A DNA stretch of 5,583 nt from Bacillota bacterium (GTDB lineage Bacteria > Bacillota > DTU030). The notes under the pieces were generated by a model. It ran no database searches and had not been told where the DNA came from. It worked only from the letters and a program-made list of their open reading frames with translations. Below, in pieces: positions 4,059 to 5,583 of the stretch. The stretch spans positions 1 through 5,583 of the forward strand of contig DUVO01000299.1 of NCBI GenBank assembly GCA_012841005.1, written 5' to 3'. Every line of letters begins with the position of its first letter. Position 1 is the first letter of the stretch. A program made the translations under genes and the position numbers.

Positions 4059-5583
4059 CTAATAATTGTCAATTGCTATGGGCAGTGTAAAGGAGACCCG
4101 GGTTCCCTTGCCCGGTTCGCTGTCGAGGGTAATATCCCCGCCCTGGGCCCTGATGAGCTCCCGGGCGATGGAAAGGCCCAGGCCGGTGCCTCCCTGGGAC
4201 CGGGAACGGGCTTTTTCCACCCGGTAAAATCTCTCGAAGATCCGGGGCTGGTCCTCCGGGGGAATACCGATGCCGGTATCGGCAACGGCAACCCGTACGT
4301 AGCCCCCTTCGGCCTCACCGGTAACAGTTATGCTGCCGCCCTCGGGGGTGAATTTGACCGCATTGCTGAGGAGGTTTTCCACCACTTGTTCCACCCGGTC
4401 CTGATCAGCCAGCACCAGGGGCAGATCGGATTCCAGCTGCAGGGATAAGCGCAAATTCTTTTTCTCCATCTCCACCAGCCACCGCCGGGCGGCATCCCGG
4501 ACCAGTTCAGGCAGGGCGAGGGGCCGCTTTTCCCAGCGGACCTCTTCGTAGTCCAGCTGGGATAGCTGGAGGAGGTCCCTGACCAGCCGGGCCATCCGGT
4601 CTGTTTCCGCTGCCACCACATTCAGGAAGGGAAAGACCAGCTTCTCATCGGTAACAGCCCCGTCCAGGAGGGTCTCTACATAGCTCTTGATGGTCGTAAT
4701 GGGGGTCTTTAACTCGTGGGATACATTGGCCACAAAGTCTTTCCGCATCGATTCCAGCTTTTCCTGTTCCGTAATATCATGGAGGGCGATGACGGTGCCG
4801 CTCAAATTTTCCCCCACATCCCGCAAGGGGGTGAGATGGACCTGGATAACCCGGGGATTTTTCCGGTGCACCACCAGCTGGGAGGAAATATTTTTTTTGT
4901 CTGTCCACACCTCCTCCAGCACCGGCTCCAGCTCCTCCAGTACTGGTATTTCCTTCCAGGGCCTGCCCAGGGCTTCTTCCGGTTTGAGGCCCAGCATCCG
5001 GCAGGCGGCAGGATTACTGTGGATCAGGATGCCCGTTTCGTCCAGGGCCAGGACCCCGTCATTCATATTGGTAAGGATAGCCTCCACCTTGTTTTTCTGG
5101 TGGGCGATCTCCCGCAGGTTCTCCTGGAGGCGACTGCTAAGATAATTAAAGGTCTCCCCCAGCTGGCCAATCTCGTCGGCTGAGCGGATGGTGATCCGCT
5201 GGTCGAAGTCGCCGGCCGCAATGAGGGCTGCTTTGCGGGTTACCTCCTGAATCGGTCTGGTTATGGTCCGGGCCAGGCCCGCCCCGATAATGGCGGTAAT
5301 AAGGAGGGCAACGGCTGTGGCACTGAGGAGAAAGGTGCGGATATCCTGCAGGGTCCGGTCAATTTCGGCCAGGGAGCCGGATAAGTACACCACCCCGACG
5401 GTTTCCCCGCCGTCCTGGACGGGGATTGCCGCCGACATGAGCCGTTCCTGCCGGGTGGAATCCCACCGGATTCCCTGCCCTTTGATCCCCGTCAGAGCCC
5501 GACTTACCTCAGCCTGGGCCCATCTTTTTCCCAGAAGGTCGCTCCGGCCCTGGGAAGCACCGAGGACAACCCCGTTGCTGTCC
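4059..5583 (-). CDS. walK: WalK (YycG) family sensor histidine kinase, 5' end cut by the window edge
   Basis: This is the membrane sensor kinase of the essential WalRK two-component system, which controls cell-wall hydrolase genes in Firmicutes. The reading frame stays open from the stop (TAG, 4061-4059) to the right edge, giving 507 visible residues. The ATG at 5438 is internal, because the 48 codons upstream of it (with DLLGKRW and GQGIRW) read as ordinary extracellular sensor sequence. In order: end of the extracellular domain (to about 5334), second membrane helix (about 5333-5271, LLSATAVALLITAIIGAGLA), HAMP (about 5270-5110), PAS (about 5090-4775), HisKA with the H-box FVANVSHELKTP (phospho-acceptor His codon 4718-4716), and HATPase with the N-box (NLLSNAVKF, Asn codon 4364-4362), G1 (DTGIGIP, Asp codon 4280-4278), F-box (FERFYR) and G2 (GGTGLGL). 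All catalytic motifs are intact. The first membrane helix and true start lie outside the window. The last six codons lie in a non-coding-type repeat. Identity as WalK rather than the related PhoR/ResE rests on domain order plus the yycH-yycI neighbours. Confidence 0.93.
   Translation of the reverse strand, partial: DSNGVVLGASQGRSDLLGKRWAQAEVSRALTGIKGQGIRWDSTRQERLMSAAIPVQDGGETVGVVYLSGSLAEIDRTLQDIRTFLLSATAVALLITAIIGAGLARTITRPIQEVTRKAALIAAGDFDQRITIRSADEIGQLGETFNYLSSRLQENLREIAHQKNKVEAILTNMNDGVLALDETGILIHSNPAACRMLGLKPEEALGRPWKEIPVLEELEPVLEEVWTDKKNISSQLVVHRKNPRVIQVHLTPLRDVGENLSGTVIALHDITEQEKLESMRKDFVANVSHELKTPITTIKSYVETLLDGAVTDEKLVFPFLNVVAAETDRMARLVRDLLQLSQLDYEEVRWEKRPLALPELVRDAARRWLVEMEKKNLRLSLQLESDLPLVLADQDRVEQVVENLLSNAVKFTPEGGSITVTGEAEGGYVRVAVADTGIGIPPEDQPRIFERFYRVEKARSRSQGGTGLGLSIARELIRAQGGDITLDSEPGKGTRVSFTLPIAIDNY
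4062..4078. repeat. 7-base-period array, TCAATTG type, inside the walK 3' end
   Basis: TAATTG and TCAATTG (4063-4075), followed by CTAT, repeat the layout of 4005-4029 with AACTG changed to AATTG in both units. On the minus strand this tract codes the last walK residues IAIDNY, and the TAG stop follows at once, so the array and the gene overlap. Confidence 0.65.

Noticed and set aside
4687..5183. Two plus-strand frames opposite walK
   Set aside because: Both are shadows of the conserved kinase frame. The minus strand carries intact H-box and PAS sequence across the same bases.

Overview
The window is a chromosomal stretch from a Gram-positive bacterium of the Firmicutes/Bacillota. It carries the back half of a wal (yyc) cell-wall control operon: a WalK-type sensor kinase followed by its membrane-anchored partners YycH and YycI. 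The GC-rich genes, the divergence of YycH/YycI from their Bacillus relatives, and the style of the non-coding repeats suggest a thermophilic Moorella-like or Desulfotomaculum-like clostridial lineage. That placement is inference and was not tested by any search.

All four genes are on the minus strand, so they read from the right edge to the left. walK (right edge to 4059) is cut at its 5' end by the window. A 361-base gap (3698-4058) full of short repeats follows. yycH (3697-2327) and yycI (2357-1464) overlap by 31 bases, and yycI has a near-perfect ribosome binding site inside the end of yycH. After a 128-base gap, also holding repeats, comes a gene for a protein of four tandem BON domains with no signal peptide (1335-448). 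Positions 1-447 have no supportable gene but are dense in repeats and palindromes.

Working together: WalK is the membrane kinase that phosphorylates the response regulator WalR (expected upstream, outside the window) to adjust cell-wall hydrolase expression. YycH and YycI are single-pass membrane proteins that contact WalK and tune its activity. The tetra-BON protein sits where yycJ/walJ and an HtrA-type protease lie in Bacillus, and its link to the Wal system is unproven.

The most interesting part is non-coding. Every stretch between or beyond the genes, except the 31-base overlap, carries short degenerate arrays with a strict 7-base period (217-251, 416-443, 1355-1383 in decayed form, 3804-3838, 3961-3995, 4005-4032, 4062-4078). 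Different arrays use related but different 7-mers, and the differences are shared by the units inside one array. They are mixed with palindromes built on GGGGACAGTC (116-130, 323-359, 4033-4045, and a diverged copy at 292-311). One array reaches into walK and supplies its last codons and stop. No intrinsic terminator with a proper T-run and no convincing promoter was found on the coding strand.
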